Source: Oscillospiraceae bacterium | GTDB lineage: Bacteria > Bacillota > Clostridia > Oscillospirales > Ruminococcaceae | DNA length: 5,549 bases | NCBI GenBank assembly: GCA_902798675.1 | Contig: CADBXQ010000056.1 | Coordinates: 1-5,549 of the forward strand | Direction of reading: 5' to 3' | Shown: positions 5,437 through 5,549 of the stretch, in pieces | Layout of the letters: each line of letters begins with the position of its first letter | Position numbering within the stretch: the stretch's first letter is position 1 | Translations under genes and position numbers: made by a program | Notes under the pieces: model-generated | Database searches by the model: none | The model's input: the letters and a program-made list of their open reading frames with translations, nothing else | What the model was told of the DNA's origin: nothing

Positions 5437-5549
5437 CCCTTTTTGCAAAATTTTTTCAAAACAACACCAAATGCTCAGCAAACGTATCCCAAATCCCACC
5501 TGCTCAAGCATATCACACTTTTTGACAAAATGCAAATTTTTTTTGGAAA
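5437..5549. other. AT-rich end segment, no supported gene
   Basis: Nothing codes convincingly here. A plus-strand TTGACA at 5522-5527 could be the -35 of a promoter reading out of the window; its -10 would lie at or beyond the end. Short minus-strand frames have no ribosome binding site. Confidence 0.4.

Noticed and set aside
5390..5509. Short minus-strand frame of about 39 codons starting at ATG 5509
   Set aside because: No ribosome binding site and it runs straight through the -35 and -10 of the strong promoter.

Overview
The window looks like a piece of chromosome from a low-GC Firmicute, most likely an anaerobic clostridial (Oscillospira/Ruminococcus-like) bacterium. The grounds are strong GGAGG-type ribosome binding sites, AT-rich codon use with AT-rich intergenic DNA, the rsmD-coaD gene order, and a phasin-like gene coupled to an ABC1 kinase gene. 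No transposase, phage gene, tRNA, rRNA or CRISPR array was seen.

Positions 1-2885 hold a run of plus-strand genes. First is the 3' part of a divergent SEDS (FtsW/RodA/SpoVE) membrane protein. Next come a metallo-beta-lactamase-fold hydrolase (best start 546), rsmD (16S rRNA guanine-N2 methyltransferase, best start 1376), coaD (phosphopantetheine adenylyltransferase, coenzyme A synthesis) and a small coiled-coil protein. rsmD, coaD and the coiled-coil gene are joined by 4-base overlaps and are almost certainly co-transcribed and translationally coupled. coaD has no ATG, GTG or TTG start that keeps its essential N-terminus; ribosome binding site, overlap and homology all point to an ATA start codon at 1933.

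Positions 2906-4806 hold a convergent minus-strand operon: a phasin-like small protein followed, with an ATGA overlap, by an AarF/ABC1/UbiB-family atypical kinase with C-terminal membrane helices. A near-consensus promoter at 4908-4936 drives it.

Positions 4937-5549 contain no convincing protein gene. A very strong minus-strand promoter (5408-5436, extended -10) reads into a roughly 300-base segment that is clearly richer in GC (about 44% by hand count over 5101-5400) than the DNA between it and the operon (about 24% over 4801-5090). The segment contains several hairpins, including a perfect 11-bp stem, and a possible long-range GC helix, and a T-run follows it. I read this as a structured non-coding RNA of about 335 nt that matches no family I can recognise. 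It and the ATA start of coaD are the two most interesting points in the window.
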